This document shows positions 32,885-40,799 of a stretch of 64,000 bases of DNA, piece by piece. Source of the stretch: Deltaproteobacteria bacterium (GTDB lineage: Bacteria; Desulfobacterota; GWC2-55-46); assembly GCA_016219015.1 (NCBI GenBank), contig JACRCL010000010.1, forward strand, positions 1 through 64,000, read 5' to 3'. Positions within the stretch are counted from its first letter, which is position 1. Each line of letters starts with the position of its first letter. The notes under the pieces were generated by a model, which worked only from the letters and a program-made list of their open reading frames with translations, was not told where the DNA came from and did no database searches. The position numbers and the translations under genes were made by a program.

Positions 32885-33175
32885 TTAGTCTCCCCTGTAG
32901 TCCTCAATGAGCCAATCGTGACCGTTATCCGTGTCAATCCCGGCGTCGTCTATCATCGCCTCGACACCGGCGCCGAAGCCATAGACCTTGAACCTGTCGA
33001 GCATGTTGCCGAAAGACTGGTACTGCCTCATCGCCTTGTACTCGGTCCAGCTCAGACCAGGCTCTCCGCCTTCGGCGTCCGCGGCCCGCGCGGGTTTCAG
33101 CGCCTCAGGCGTCCTCCTCCTTTTCCTGTGCCCTTGAAGTCGCGATCTTTTCTTCAGCCCTGTAGAGTATCTCAT
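32885..33175 (-). CDS. Phage protein of unknown function (96 aa)
   Basis: ATG 33175 (MRYSTGLKKRSRLQGHRKRR) has AGGGAGG five bases upstream but overlaps the previous gene by 71 bases. An internal start (MRQYQSFGNMLDRFKVYGFG) is an alternative. The C-terminal half is acidic (IDDAGIDTDNGHDWLIED). It is followed by a strong terminator. No known family was recognised. Confidence 0.5.
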   Translation of the reverse strand: MRYSTGLKKRSRLQGHRKRRRTPEALKPARAADAEGGEPGLSWTEYKAMRQYQSFGNMLDRFKVYGFGAGVEAMIDDAGIDTDNGHDWLIEDYRGD

Positions 33176-33383
33176 AAGCCCTCCCTAAAGAGATTCGGTG
33201 ACTCTCGGCGATCACGCGCATGTGGGTGTTCCAGTAGTGGTATTCGGTGAAGACAGCCCTCTCCCTCGGGCTTAAATCCGCAAGCGGCCACAGGACCCCC
33301 TTTATCTCGGCGGCGCCGCCTTTGATCTCTCCGTAAAAGGCGTCGGCGTCGATTCTTTTTGTGCTCGTCAAGACACTCTCCAT
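33105..33383 (-). CDS. Sigma-70 region 4-like regulator of late genes
   Basis: ATG 33383 gives 92 residues (MESVLTSTKRIDADAFYGEI). Residues about 36-80 read LSPRERAVFTEYHYWNTHMR and VIAESHRISLGRAYEILYRA, the two-helix pattern of sigma-70 region 4 and of ArpU/RinA-type late activators. It is the first gene after the strong promoter and attenuator at 33421-33611, so it could regulate the late operon. A TTG at 33386 is an alternative start. DNA binding is inferred. Confidence 0.6.
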   Translation of the reverse strand: MESVLTSTKRIDADAFYGEIKGGAAEIKGVLWPLADLSPRERAVFTEYHYWNTHMRVIAESHRISLGRAYEILYRAEEKIATSRAQEKEEDA

Positions 33384-33420
33384 CAAGCTTCAAAAGTTCG
33401 TATTACACACATCAATAGGC

Positions 33421-33451
33421 AAAAAATCGTCCCCGGCGTAAACGCGCCGGG
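33421..33451 (-). terminator. Attenuator-like hairpin in the leader of the late operon
   Basis: On the minus strand CCCGGCG, loop CGTTTA, CGCCGGG is followed by GACGA and TTTTTT. It lies about 125 bases into the transcript from the consensus promoter and before the first gene, so it could stop transcription unless relieved. The T-run begins five to six bases past the stem, a bit far for a strong terminator. Confidence 0.55.
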
Positions 33452-33582
33452 CAAAACAATTTCTACTTAGCGGGAAAATAAACGGGGAACCGGACTTGAA
33501 AAGGGAATAGTAATCCGCGGCCGTCTAATAAGGTTTTTATTAGCAGACATTTGACAAAGCCTTCTGTTTTTCAGGTGCAAAT

Positions 33583-33611
33583 ATTATATACTTTTGATGT
33601 GTGCGTGTCAA
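33583..33611 (-). promoter_or_regulatory. Perfect sigma-70 consensus promoter of the phage late operon
   Basis: The minus strand has TTGACA (33611-33606), exactly 17 bases, then TATAAT (33588-33583). Both hexamers match consensus fully. Transcription would start near 33576 and run into the sigma-like gene at 33383. Confidence 0.85.
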
Positions 33612-33617
33612 GCACAT
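33597..33617. promoter_or_regulatory. Operator-like inverted repeat over the -35
   Basis: ATGTG (33597-33601) and CACAT (33613-33617) form a palindrome around the -35 hexamer; TGTGC/GCACA is an alternative, slightly shifted pairing. A dimeric repressor bound here would block the promoter. A second inverted repeat lies at 33636-33655. Confidence 0.4.
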
Positions 33618-33635
33618 ATGAAAACATTCTGCCCG

Positions 33636-33655
33636 ACCTGTAATTTCGTACAGGT
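33636..33655. promoter_or_regulatory. Inverted repeat upstream of the late promoter
   Basis: ACCTGTA (33636-33642), six bases, TACAGGT (33649-33655), a perfect 7-base inverted repeat about 30 bases upstream of the -35. It may be an activator or repressor site. The rest of the 484-base gap 33384-33867 shows no gene. Confidence 0.4.
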
Positions 33656-33867
33656 TAGATTGACCCCTGCCCGGGTTTTTGAAACGGAAGAGATTCTTTT
33701 TAAGCCGTCCCGTTTAGCCCTGTCTTCGGCTTAAGATATTAACGGTCTTATGTCTTTTTGGGAAGTCAGGCGCCCGTCTCATCAATGGCCGCCTATCCTG
33801 AATGGGTGCAGACTGCGTTTTTTATTCGGGGAATCGCTGCGGGGTAGGGATGTGTCCTTAAAAAAAG

Positions 33868-34959
33868 CTAAACGTTGAACCTGAAGTGCATTATGTCGCC
33901 GTCCTTCACTACGTAGTCCTTGCCCTCGAGCCTCAGCAGCCCCTTCTCCCTGCATGCCGCCTCGGACCCGCATCTCGTGAAGTCGTCGTAGGAGATGACC
34001 TCGGCCCTTATGAAGCCCCTCTCGAAATCGCTGTGTATCACGCCGGCCGCCTTCGGCGCCTTCGAGCCTGCCTCGACGGTCCAGGCGCGCACCTCCTTTT
34101 TCCCGGCCGTAAAGTAGGTGATAAGACCGAGCAGCCCGTACGCGGCGGCGGCTAATCTATCGAGCCCAGCCTCCCTGAGGCCGAGCCCTGCGAGGAATTC
34201 CGCCCTCTCATCCTCGGAAAGCTCCGCTATCTCGGACTCGATCTTGCCGCAGATAACGACAAAGCCCGCGCCCTCTTTTTCCGCGATTTCGCTTACGGCC
34301 CTAGCGGCGGGGGACTCGCCCAGAAGGTCGTCCTCGCTCACATTGGCCACATATATGACGGGCTTTGCCGTAAGGAGGCTCAAGTCCTTTACGGCTGCGG
34401 CTGTTTCTTCGTTCAGGACGGACCTTGCGGGCCGTCCTTCCTCCAGCGCCTTTTTCAGCGCCTCATATATCGGCAGGACCTCCAGTATAGCCTTGTCGCC
34501 CGACTTGGACGCCTTCACGGTCCTCTCAAGCCTTTTGTCCACTGTCTCGAGGTCGGCCAGTATCAGCTCCGTCTCTATGACCTCTATGTCGCCATTCGGG
34601 TCGATCTTTCCTTCCACGTGCACCACCTGCGGGTCCTCAAAGCACCTCACCACGTGGGCTATCGTGTCAACGCTCCTTATGTTCCCGAGGAACTGGTTCC
34701 CAAGCCCCTCGCCCTTGCTCGCGCCTTTCACTATACCGGCGATGTCGACGAACTCCACGGCCGTAGGCACTACCCGCTCGGGCTTTACGAACTCCTCCAG
34801 CCTGTAAAGCCTCGGGTCCCTCAGAGGCACCATGCCGATATTAGGGTCAATGGTGCAGAAGGGATAGTTCGACGCCTCGGCCCCGGCGGCCGTCATGGCG
34901 TTGAATATCGTGGACTTCCCCACGTTGGGCAGCCCTATTATCCCGCAATTAAATCCCAT
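33868..34959 (-). CDS. ychF: Redox-regulated ATPase YchF (Obg family)
   Basis: The 363-residue P-loop protein of the Obg/YchF family prefers ATP and associates with ribosomes. G1 is GLPNVGKSTIFNAM at residue 8, followed by VEFVDIAGIVKGASKGEGLG, and a C-terminal TGS-type domain ends with KDYVVKDGDIMHFRFNV. It is preceded by a terminator after hppA and so is probably transcribed apart from it. Confidence 0.96.
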   Translation of the reverse strand: MGFNCGIIGLPNVGKSTIFNAMTAAGAEASNYPFCTIDPNIGMVPLRDPRLYRLEEFVKPERVVPTAVEFVDIAGIVKGASKGEGLGNQFLGNIRSVDTIAHVVRCFEDPQVVHVEGKIDPNGDIEVIETELILADLETVDKRLERTVKASKSGDKAILEVLPIYEALKKALEEGRPARSVLNEETAAAVKDLSLLTAKPVIYVANVSEDDLLGESPAARAVSEIAEKEGAGFVVICGKIESEIAELSEDERAEFLAGLGLREAGLDRLAAAAYGLLGLITYFTAGKKEVRAWTVEAGSKAPKAAGVIHSDFERGFIRAEVISYDDFTRCGSEAACREKGLLRLEGKDYVVKDGDIMHFRFNV

Positions 34960-34993
34960 TATCTTATTATCTCAAATTCCGCGCAAAAAAACA

Positions 34994-35017
34994 GGGGCCG
35001 GTGTGGCCACCGGCCCC
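34994..35017 (-). terminator. Intrinsic terminator after hppA
   Basis: The minus strand has stem GGGGCCGGTG/CACCGGCCCC with loop GCCA, followed by TGTTTTTTTGC. It lies 26 bases past the hppA stop and 35 bases before ychF. Confidence 0.9.
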
Positions 35018-35042
35018 GGATAGTTATTTTATAAGACCCCGC

Positions 35043-37061
35043 TCAGACGAGCAGGGGCGCTATAATAAGCGATACTATGCTCATAAGCTTTATCAGTATG
35101 TTCATCGCCGGCCCTGACGTGTCCTTGAACGGGTCGCCGACCGTGTCGCCCACGACGGCGGCCTTGTGCGCCTCGGAACCCTTGCCGCCCAGGTTGCCCC
35201 TCTCGATGAACTTCTTGGCGTTGTCCCACGCGCCTCCGGCGTTAGCCATGAATATCGCCAGCAGCACGCCTGTGACCGTAGCGCCCGCGAGCATCCCGCC
35301 GAGCGCGTAAGGCCCGAGTATGAAGCCCACGGCTATAGGCGCAGCCACCGCGAGCACGCCGGGCGCTATCATCTCCGTAAGCGCCGCCTTTGTGCATATG
35401 TCTATGCAGCGGGTCACGTCGGGTTTGGCGCCCTTCCTGCCTTCGAGCAGGCCGGGGATCTCCCTGAACTGCCTTCTTATCTCGTTGACCATCTTGTGCG
35501 CCGCCTTGCCGACGCTCGTCATGGTGAGCGCGCCTATGAAGAACGGCAGTATCCCTCCAACGAGGAGCCCTATGACGACGTTGGGGTCGGTCAGCATTAT
35601 TTCAAAAGGCCTTCCTATCTTGGTGCTTATCGACTGTCCGTACGCGGAGAAGAGCGCGAGCGCCGTCAGGGCCGCCGATGCTATGGCGAAGCCCTTGCCT
35701 ATCGCGGCGGTGGTGTTGCCGAGCGCGTCGAGGCTGTCTGTGATGGCCCTTACGTCTTTGCCGAGCCCGCTCATCTCGGAGATGCCGCCGGCGTTATCCG
35801 CTATCGGGCCGTACGCGTCGACGCTCATTATTATACCCGTCGTTGCGAGCATCCCCACCGCGGCTATGCCGATCCCGTAGATGCCCGCGAAGTAGTTGGA
35901 TATGTATATCGCCACGCATATCGATATCACCGGGAATGCGCTCGACTGCAGCCCGACCGCGAGCCCTGTTATGATGTTGGTAGCCGCCCCCGTCTGGCTC
36001 GCCTCGGCAATTCTTTCCACCGGCCCGGCTGAAGTGAAATGCTCCGTTATAAGGCCTATGGCTATGCCGCCGATGCAGCCCGCGAGCACCGCCCAGAAGA
36101 CCGGCAGAGCGAGGCCGGCCGAGACCGTGACGAAGTAGCCGATTATTATGAAGATGCCTGTGGCTATGAACGTCGCGTACCTGAGCGCCGCCGCCGGGTC
36201 GAACCTTTCGAGGAAGTTCATCGCGAAGATGCCGAGCACCGATGCGATGAGTCCGGCCATCGCGAGGAGGACCGGGTAGGACATCAACGCCAGCTTGGAC
36301 CCGAAGGCCGCTATATCCGTTGAAAGCGCCGTTGCGCCGAGCGCTATGGCCGCGACTATCGCGCCCACGTACGACTCGAAGATATCAGCGCCGAGCCCGG
36401 CGACGTCTCCGACGTTGTCGCCCACGTTATCCGCTATGACGCCGGGGTTTCTCGGGTCGTCCTCGGGTATACCGGCCTCAATCTTGCCGACGAGGTCGGA
36501 GCCTACGTCAGCCGTTTTCGTATATATGCCGCCGCCGACCCTCGCGAAGAGGGCTATCGACGACGCGCCCATGGCGTAGCCGTTTATTATCGCCGCCGTC
36601 TCGGGCTTGCCGTAGAGTATGAAGAATATCCCGACCCCGATCACTCCGAGGCTCGCCACCGAAAGCCCCATCACGGAGCCGCCGAGGAACGCCATCGAAA
36701 GGGCCTTGCCCATCAGCGGCTTGAACCTGTTGGCCGCCTCCGCCGTCCTTACGTTCGCCTTTGTCGCCCCCATCATGCCGAAGTACCCGGCGAGCATCGA
36801 GGATAACGCCCCGCCCACGTACGCTATGGCCGTGGGGACGTTTATGAATATCGCGAGCGCGGTCGAGACTACCGCTATGAATATGAAGAGTATCGAGTAC
36901 TGCCTTTTGAGATAGACCATCGCCCCGCCGTGGATGAGTTCGGCTATCTCCTTCATCCTGGAGTTCCCGTCGGGCTGCTTGGCGATATAGAGATATATGA
37001 AGAATGCGATTACGAGGCCGCCCACGCCCAATAGCGGCGCCAAATTGGTAATACCTTCCAT
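35043..37061 (-). CDS. hppA: Membrane-bound ion-pumping pyrophosphatase
   Basis: HppA hydrolyses cytoplasmic pyrophosphate and pumps H+ or Na+ across the membrane. The 672 residues show many transmembrane helices. Substrate segments are [35 protein letters not shown] and [12 protein letters not shown]. The motif [18 protein letters not shown] has Ala where K+-independent enzymes have Lys, so this is the K+-dependent type. The ion pumped cannot be settled by eye. It sits between pth and ychF, places usually adjacent in related operons. Confidence 0.95.
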   Translation of the reverse strand: MEGITNLAPLLGVGGLVIAFFIYLYIAKQPDGNSRMKEIAELIHGGAMVYLKRQYSILFIFIAVVSTALAIFINVPTAIAYVGGALSSMLAGYFGMMGATKANVRTAEAANRFKPLMGKALSMAFLGGSVMGLSVASLGVIGVGIFFILYGKPETAAIINGYAMGASSIALFARVGGGIYTKTADVGSDLVGKIEAGIPEDDPRNPGVIADNVGDNVGDVAGLGADIFESYVGAIVAAIALGATALSTDIAAFGSKLALMSYPVLLAMAGLIASVLGIFAMNFLERFDPAAALRYATFIATGIFIIIGYFVTVSAGLALPVFWAVLAGCIGGIAIGLITEHFTSAGPVERIAEASQTGAATNIITGLAVGLQSSAFPVISICVAIYISNYFAGIYGIGIAAVGMLATTGIIMSVDAYGPIADNAGGISEMSGLGKDVRAITDSLDALGNTTAAIGKGFAIASAALTALALFSAYGQSISTKIGRPFEIMLTDPNVVIGLLVGGILPFFIGALTMTSVGKAAHKMVNEIRRQFREIPGLLEGRKGAKPDVTRCIDICTKAALTEMIAPGVLAVAAPIAVGFILGPYALGGMLAGATVTGVLLAIFMANAGGAWDNAKKFIERGNLGGKGSEAHKAAVVGDTVGDPFKDTSGPAMNILIKLMSIVSLIIAPLLV

Positions 37062-37133
37062 ACCGGGATCCTGCTCCTTTCAAAATGTTATTTCACGGTA
37101 AATCTTTTGATGCACGCCCTTTTGTTCGGGGCT

Positions 37134-37691
37134 TTAATCCGCGTTGAACCTGTTCATCGCCGCGTCTATCCCTTCCGCTATCAATGCATCCACGGCCCCG
37201 GCCCCCCTGTCGAGCATACTTTCGAGGGCCTCTTCCTCCCCTGGGTTGAAAGGGCTCAAGACATACTCGACGGTATCCCCGTCCGGTGGCCTTCCTACGC
37301 CGAGCCTTACCCTTTTGAACTCCCGGGTCCCGATGCGCTCTATTACGGAGGCGACACCTTTGTGCCCGCCGCTCCCCCCTCCCTTTCTGAGCCTTATCTT
37401 TCCAAGGGGCAGGTCGCAGTCGTCGTACGCCACGATTATCTCGGAGGGTTCGATTGAGAAGGCCTCTACAGCCTCCCGGACAGCCTGGCCGCTCAAGTTC
37501 ATGAACGTCTGCGGCTTCAGCAGCACCGCATCCTGCCCGGCCACCGCTCCCCTGCCGGACAGGGCCCTTGCGGCCCGGGTAAACCTTATCTTATGGCTTG
37601 AGGCGATCCGGTCAAGGAGCATGAACCCGGCGTTGTGCCTTGTGCCCTCATATTCCCTGCCGGGGTTCCCTAATCCCACGATAAGAAGCAA
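37134..37691 (-). CDS. pth: Peptidyl-tRNA hydrolase
   Basis: Pth frees stalled peptidyl-tRNAs. The 185-residue protein starts MLLIVGLGNPGREYEGTRHN, with the catalytic His at residue 20 and Asn in the family block GLGNPG..Y..TRHN. It also has LKPQTFMNLSGQAVREAVEA and IIVAYDDCDLPLGKIRLRKG. It follows rplY, as in many proteobacteria. Confidence 0.96.
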   Translation of the reverse strand: MLLIVGLGNPGREYEGTRHNAGFMLLDRIASSHKIRFTRAARALSGRGAVAGQDAVLLKPQTFMNLSGQAVREAVEAFSIEPSEIIVAYDDCDLPLGKIRLRKGGGSGGHKGVASVIERIGTREFKRVRLGVGRPPDGDTVEYVLSPFNPGEEEALESMLDRGAGAVDALIAEGIDAAMNRFNAD

Positions 37692-37745
37692 TAACCCCTA
37701 CCCGATCTCCTGAATTTTAAAAAAGGCGGGCCATCAGGCGGAGGA

Positions 37746-38402
37746 CTACTCTTTTTCCTCTTCCTTCTTGGCTTCCTCTTTCTCCTCGAAGCTCTTTGCC
37801 AGCTCAGCCTCGACCTCTTCGGCGGTCTTCGGCGCCACTTCGGCCGTCGGGGCCACTATCGACACTATCGTCATGTCGGGGTCGTCCAGCGCCCTCAACC
37901 CTTCGGCGAGCTGTATGTCCTTTACGTGGAGAGACTGTCCTATGCCGAGCGGCGTTACGTCCAGGTCGAAAGAGTCCGGTATATGCGTGGGCAGGCACTC
38001 TATCCTTATCTTCCTGTGCTCCTGGGATACTATCCCGCCGAACGCGAGCCCCGCGGCCTTGCCGACGATATGCACAGGCACTTCGACCGTCAGCTTGTGG
38101 TCCATGAGTATCTCAAGGAGATCCACATGCTCGATCGAGCCCTTCAGGGGATGGCGCAGCACGTCCTTGAACATCACGATGCGGTTCTTGGCGCCCTCGA
38201 CGTTCAGGTTCACAAGGACGTTGCCCCCCGCGGCCGTATGCAGGATTTTATCGAGTTCCTTGCCGTTCAGCGATATCGTCACAGCCCCTTTTATCCCCGA
38301 CCCGTAAAGCACGGCCGGCACAAGGCCAGAGTTCCTCAGCCTCCTTGCCGGGCCCTTCCCGGTCTCCTGCCTCGACTTTGCCGATAGATTTATCCGTTCC
38401 AT
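37746..38402 (-). CDS. rplY: 50S ribosomal protein L25 (TL5/CTC type)
   Basis: L25 binds 5S rRNA. The 218-residue long form has the N-terminal L25 domain (MERINLSAKSRQETGKGPAR, AVLYGS) and a C-terminal TL5-type beta domain (VEVPVHIVGKAAGLAFGG). It ends in an acidic and Lys/Glu-rich tail. It lies between prs and pth in a conserved order. Confidence 0.95.
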   Translation of the reverse strand: MERINLSAKSRQETGKGPARRLRNSGLVPAVLYGSGIKGAVTISLNGKELDKILHTAAGGNVLVNLNVEGAKNRIVMFKDVLRHPLKGSIEHVDLLEILMDHKLTVEVPVHIVGKAAGLAFGGIVSQEHRKIRIECLPTHIPDSFDLDVTPLGIGQSLHVKDIQLAEGLRALDDPDMTIVSIVAPTAEVAPKTAEEVEAELAKSFEEKEEAKKEEEKE

Positions 38403-38450
38403 TTTGCTCCTCCGGTGATTTTCTGTTCGCCTTCAGCCGGACGCCGCGCT

Positions 38451-39386
38451 TTAAACGAAAAGCGAGCTTACGGACTCCCCGTAATGTATCCTCTTTATGG
38501 CCTCTCCGAGGAGCGGGCCGACTGAAAGCCTTTTTATCTTATCCGATGTGGCGTTGTCCCTCTTCGGGATAGTGTTCGTTACGACGAGCTCTTTTATGGG
38601 GGATTTCTCAAGCCTCTCTATGGCGGGGCCCGAGAGCACGGCGTGCGTGCAGCAGGCGTAGACCTGCTTCGCGCCCTTCTCCTTCAACGCGACGGCCGCC
38701 TGCGTGATCGTCCCGGCGGTGTCTATCATGTCGTCCAGTATTATGGCGGTCTTGCCTTCGACCTCGCCTATTATGTTCATCACTTCCGAGACGTTGGGCC
38801 GCGGCCGCCTCTTGTCTATTATCGCGAGGTTCGCGCCGAGCCTCTTGGCGAAGGCCCGCGCCCTCTCGACCCCGCCGGCGTCCGGAGAGACTATCACGAT
38901 GTCGTTGTGGAAGTTCTCCTTTATATAGTTGAGGAGAACGGGGGTCGCGTAGAGGTGGTCGACCGGGATATTGAAAAAGCCCTGTATCTGCCCCGCGTGG
39001 AGGTCAACGCACACCACGCGCGTGGCTCCCGCCACCGTTATCAGGTCCGCCACGAGCTTTGCCGAGATCGGCGTCCTCGGAGCCACCTTCCTGTCCTGCC
39101 TGGCGTACCCGTAGTACGGGAGCACCGCGGTGATCGACCCGGCAGAGGCCCGCTTGAACGCGTCTAACATTATAAGGAGCTCCATGAGGTTGTTGTTGCA
39201 GGGCAGCGAGGTTGACTGCACGACGTATACCTCCACCCCCCTCACGCTCTCCTGTATCTCTACGAAGACCTCGCCGTCGCTAAAGCCCTTTACCTCGGAC
39301 TTGCCGAGCTGGATCCCCAGATGGCCGCATATCTCCAGCGCAAGCGGCTTATTCGCGTTACCGGTAAAGACCTTGATCTTTTCCAT
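38451..39386 (-). CDS. prs: Ribose-phosphate pyrophosphokinase
   Basis: It makes PRPP from ribose-5-phosphate and ATP for nucleotide, His and Trp synthesis. The 311-residue protein has PRPP-synthase motifs: [71 protein letters not shown] and the PRPP loop [13 protein letters not shown]. It follows a tRNA-Gln gene and ispE. Confidence 0.97.
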   Translation of the reverse strand: MEKIKVFTGNANKPLALEICGHLGIQLGKSEVKGFSDGEVFVEIQESVRGVEVYVVQSTSLPCNNNLMELLIMLDAFKRASAGSITAVLPYYGYARQDRKVAPRTPISAKLVADLITVAGATRVVCVDLHAGQIQGFFNIPVDHLYATPVLLNYIKENFHNDIVIVSPDAGGVERARAFAKRLGANLAIIDKRRPRPNVSEVMNIIGEVEGKTAIILDDMIDTAGTITQAAVALKEKGAKQVYACCTHAVLSGPAIERLEKSPIKELVVTNTIPKRDNATSDKIKRLSVGPLLGEAIKRIHYGESVSSLFV

Positions 39387-39414
39387 TTCTCGGTTCCGGT
39401 TCAGATGGATTTAG

Positions 39415-39489
39415 TGGCTGGGGCGGGAGGATTCGAACCTCCGGGTGCGGGGATCAAAACCCCGTGCCTTACCGCTTGGCGACGCCCCA
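39415..39489 (-). tRNA. tRNA-Gln (anticodon UUG)
   Basis: The minus strand starts TGGGGCGTCGCCAAGCGG. The anticodon loop TTTTGATC gives UUG, the T-loop is GGTTCGAATCC, and CCA is encoded. The gene lies between ispE and prs, a linkage seen in deltaproteobacterial genomes. Confidence 0.97.
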
Positions 39490-39592
39490 AAAGGCCCAAA
39501 GGCCGCTGGATGCCTACTGCAAGCGGGTTATCCCATGCCCCTCCCCCTACCCTTGCCCCCCGGCCGCCGGATGGCTGGCCCGGGTCTTTTCT

Positions 39593-40450
39593 TCAGCCGA
39601 GCCCCTCGGCGAAGAAGACCGGGAACCTCTTATCAAGGCTCCCTTTAAGGGAGTTGAAGGCCGAAAGAGCGCTGTCGCGGTCAGGGAATATCCCGAAGAC
39701 GGTCGGCCCGCTTCCGGACATCAGCGCCCCGAGGGCCCCCAGCCCGGCCAGCTCCTTTTTAAGCTCTGAGATAACGGGATAACGCTTTATTGTTACGGCC
39801 TCGAGGTCGTTCGCGAGAAGGCGCGTAATGTTTCCGCCTTCCCACAGGCCCGCCTCGGAATACGATAGAATATTATCTTCCACTTTTTTTGTCAAGTCTA
39901 AATTATTATATACCCATGCGGTGGACACGTGGAAGCCCGGGTTTACGAGCACGTAGTTGAACCTCGGAAGTGTAATCTTTTCAAGCACTTCCCCCCTGCC
40001 GGTTGCCTTGGCCGCCCCCTTCAACACAAAAAACGGCACATCTGAGCCGAGGCTTGAGGACGCATCGAGGAGCGCCTTTTGGTCTATACCGGCCCCTGCA
40101 ATCTCGTTCAGGCCCGTAAGCACTGTAGCCGCGTTCGAGCTGCCGCCCCCGAGCCCTCCACCCACGGGGATGTTCTTCTGTATGTGTATGCCGACCTTTC
40201 TTTTTATGCCCGCGAGGTCAAGGAACAGCCTTGCCGCCCTGTACGCGAGGTTCGAGCTGTCGGAGGGTATGTCGCTTCTATCCGAGGATACGGATATGGA
40301 ATCGCCTTCCGCGACCTCTATCGTGATGTAATCGTAAAGGCTTACGGGCTGCATGACCGAGAAGAGCTCGTGGAAGCCGTCTTCTCTTTTTCTTATGACG
40401 CGTAGGACGAGGTTTACCTTGGCGGGCGAAGGGAAGGTTCTGCTACTCAT
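39593..40450 (-). CDS. ispE: 4-diphosphocytidyl-2-C-methyl-D-erythritol kinase
   Basis: IspE phosphorylates CDP-ME in the MEP pathway of isoprenoid synthesis. The 285-residue GHMP kinase has the N-terminal block FPSPAKVNLVLRV, the ATP-binding loop IPVGGGLGGGSSNAATVL (about 95) and ALMSGSGPTVFGIF near the end. It overlaps the 62-residue gene upstream by eight bases and precedes tRNA-Gln. Confidence 0.96.
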   Translation of the reverse strand: MSSRTFPSPAKVNLVLRVIRKREDGFHELFSVMQPVSLYDYITIEVAEGDSISVSSDRSDIPSDSSNLAYRAARLFLDLAGIKRKVGIHIQKNIPVGGGLGGGSSNAATVLTGLNEIAGAGIDQKALLDASSSLGSDVPFFVLKGAAKATGRGEVLEKITLPRFNYVLVNPGFHVSTAWVYNNLDLTKKVEDNILSYSEAGLWEGGNITRLLANDLEAVTIKRYPVISELKKELAGLGALGALMSGSGPTVFGIFPDRDSALSAFNSLKGSLDKRFPVFFAEGLG

Positions 40451-40631
40451 TTAGGGTGAGGTCCACCCTCTTTCTAAGGTTCGATTCCCAATGGAACCCC
40501 CCGAGGAGAAATCCGAGGAGCGAGAAGTTCGTGGTGGGGTCGAACGGCAGCCTCCACCAGTGCCTGACCCCGGCGTCCTCCTGCGGCTTTGCCTGCTCCT
40601 TGCTGCCATGGCTGTTGTTGTCGTGCGCCAT
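40443..40631 (-). CDS. Conserved-looking small protein upstream of ispE (62 aa)
   Basis: The frame starts MAHDNNSHGSKEQAKPQEDA and continues HWWRLPFDPTTNFSLLGFLL, GGFHWESNLRKRVDLTLNE. One moderately hydrophobic patch and several Trp residues are present. It overlaps ispE by eight bases and so may be coupled to it. It is a hypothetical protein without recognised family; the strand and coupling favour a real gene. Confidence 0.5.
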   Translation of the reverse strand: MAHDNNSHGSKEQAKPQEDAGVRHWWRLPFDPTTNFSLLGFLLGGFHWESNLRKRVDLTLNE

Positions 40632-40676
40632 ATACGCTTCTCCTTACTAAGGGTGCTGAAAAAGCAAAATTCCAAA

Positions 40677-40799
40677 CAGGCTGCTCAAAAAGCACCAGAT
40701 GCGAGGCGTCAAGGAGCTTAGGAATGAGACGTACTTTTTTCGTACGTCGCAATTACGAGCGACGATGACAACGAAGCAGATTACTTTTTCAGCAGCCTG
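40677..40799 (+). repeat. Dispersed repeat family 1, copy C
   Basis: Ends CAGGCTGCTCAAAAAG and CTTTTTCAGCAGCCTG match copy A exactly, and the interior has the AGGAATGAGACGTACTTTTT block. It ends one base before the nuoN stop and fills the gap between nuoN and the small gene before ispE. It may act as a transcription end for the nuo operon. Confidence 0.75.

Noticed and set aside
8293-33611. Functional temperate prophage with attachment sites
   Set aside because: No integrase was found and no convincing direct repeat at both edges could be seen by eye. The repeats at 8126 and 2741 are a general family, not att sites.
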